This document shows positions 63,398 to 64,000 of a DNA stretch of 64,000 bases, one piece after another; position 1 is the first letter of the stretch; each line of letters begins with the position of its first letter. The position numbers were made by a program, and so were the translations under genes. The DNA is from Hydrogenimonas sp. SS33 (lineage in GTDB: Bacteria > Campylobacterota > Campylobacteria > Campylobacterales > Hydrogenimonadaceae): positions 1,489,501 to 1,553,500 of the forward strand of contig NZ_AP026369.1 of the NCBI RefSeq assembly GCF_040436365.1. Direction: 5' to 3'. A model generated the notes under the pieces. The model had not been told where the DNA came from. It was given only the letters and a program-made list of their open reading frames with translations, and ran no database searches.

Positions 63398-64000
63398 TTA
63401 AGGGTTGGAGGCAACCGCCCGAAGAGGGTTCAGCAGGCGGTGGGAGAGCATCGCCGTCTCCCTGCCGTGCTGCATGGCGGGGGTTTCGCGATGGTCGTAG
63501 AGGTTGAAATCATTAGAGGCGATCCTTTTTTGCACCATGCGGGTATACTTTTCACGCAGTTCGGAATAGTGCAGCAGATAGGCAGCCGCGACAAAACCGT
63601 CGAAGGGTTTCCCTGCTTTTCTTGCCGCATAGCGGGCTTCACGGAACTCCTGGTAGGCCCAGTGCCGGTTGAGGTTCCGCATATAGGAGGCGACGGATTC
63701 CTCCAATGAGTCGAAAATCCTGATTTTGTGCTTCTTGCCCGGGTCACGATGCTTGGGTATGATGCCCCGCTTACCCCAGGTCCACTCTCCGAAAAGATTG
63801 TTGGCGATGCGGGCGAAGCGGCTTCTGCCCCAGTTGCTCTCGATGGAAGCCTGGGCCAGCACCAGCGACACCGGAATCGTGTCGATGCGCTTGAGGTAGG
63901 CCTCTTTGTCGTACAGATCTTTGATCCGGTAGGTTCTGGCCAGGGCCCCGAGCCGTGCCTGCTCGGCGGGGGTGACGATCTCCCCGCGCTCGAGCTTGGC
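63398..64000 (-). CDS. Bax/FlgJ-like glucosaminidase-domain protein (partial)
   Basis: The C-terminal 200 residues of a gene that begins beyond the right edge; the frame is open to the last base. It has the lytic-domain signature PVSLVLAQASIESNWGRSRFA, with the catalytic Glu of the glucosaminidase family, then ANNLFGEWTW and SLEESVASYMRNLNRHWAYQEFR, as in Bax-type proteins. It probably cleaves peptidoglycan glycan strands. It converges on prfA with a 4-bp gap. Confidence 0.88.
   Translation of the reverse strand, partial: AKLERGEIVTPAEQARLGALARTYRIKDLYDKEAYLKRIDTIPVSLVLAQASIESNWGRSRFARIANNLFGEWTWGKRGIIPKHRDPGKKHKIRIFDSLEESVASYMRNLNRHWAYQEFREARYAARKAGKPFDGFVAAAYLLHYSELREKYTRMVQKRIASNDFNLYDHRETPAMQHGRETAMLSHRLLNPLRAVASNP

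Overview
The window is chromosomal DNA from a free-living member of the Campylobacterota (the former Epsilonproteobacteria). The evidence is gene order (nfu, TPR protein, murE beside the ribosomal superoperon; rplO-secY-map-infA), a PglB-type N-glycosylation locus, and the sequence character of the housekeeping genes. GC content is high for the phylum, which fits vent or sediment lineages such as Hydrogenimonas or Nitratifractor better than host-adapted Campylobacter or Helicobacter. The genus is an inference.

Layout. 1-2640 (minus): a short operon of nfu-like, TPR protein, murE and the start of a membrane protein cut by the window edge. 2700-16931 (minus): one S10-spc-alpha superoperon from rpsJ to rplQ, including secY, map, infA and rpoA, behind a consensus sigma70 promoter. 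It is interrupted between infA and rpmJ by about 600 bp of noncoding DNA rich in inverted repeats. 17001-18618: two copies of a composite repeat (heptamer array, conserved 87-bp core, second heptamer array) bracket an AAA-type ATPase gene. 18647-32164: rnhB, yjbQ, purT, rpsU, nnr, purN, a chemoreceptor with heme and PilZ motifs, an aldo/keto reductase, rmuC, a WYL regulator, an HtrA-like protease and a YqiA-like esterase. 32223-32727 and 36541-37295: two tRNA clusters, the second headed by SRP RNA and containing a tRNA-Cys followed by a divergent tRNA-Cys-like copy. Between and after them lie an SNF-family transporter, thiG, hsp20, an SDR and ilvD.

39107-56235 (minus) is the main accessory region: a tightly packed surface or protein glycosylation locus. 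PglF, PglE and PglC homologues make and load a bacillosamine-type sugar on undecaprenyl phosphate. GT4, GT9 and GT2 enzymes would extend it, a Wzx-like flippase would export it, and PglB would transfer it to Asn. Upstream in the same gene chain is an unusual set: a CDP-alcohol phosphotransferase, an Asp/Glu-type racemase, a methyltransferase, a nucleotidyltransferase fused to a ParB/Srx-like domain, and an alpha/alpha-toroid protein fused to a methyltransferase. UDP-sugar dehydrogenase and UDP-glucuronate 4-epimerase genes follow. I infer a CDP-alcohol-dependent, possibly amino-acid-derived, phospho-decoration of an N-glycan. This is the best candidate for an undescribed system here.

56232-64000: comEA-like, the thrS-infC-rpmI-rplT cluster, tRNA-Val, lspA (apparently CTG-initiated), glmM, rpsT, prfA and a partial Bax-type glucosaminidase. 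A dispersed repeat of about 115 bp with three hairpins, some supported by compensatory changes, occurs three times (21722, 35014, 62166), always in the same orientation.
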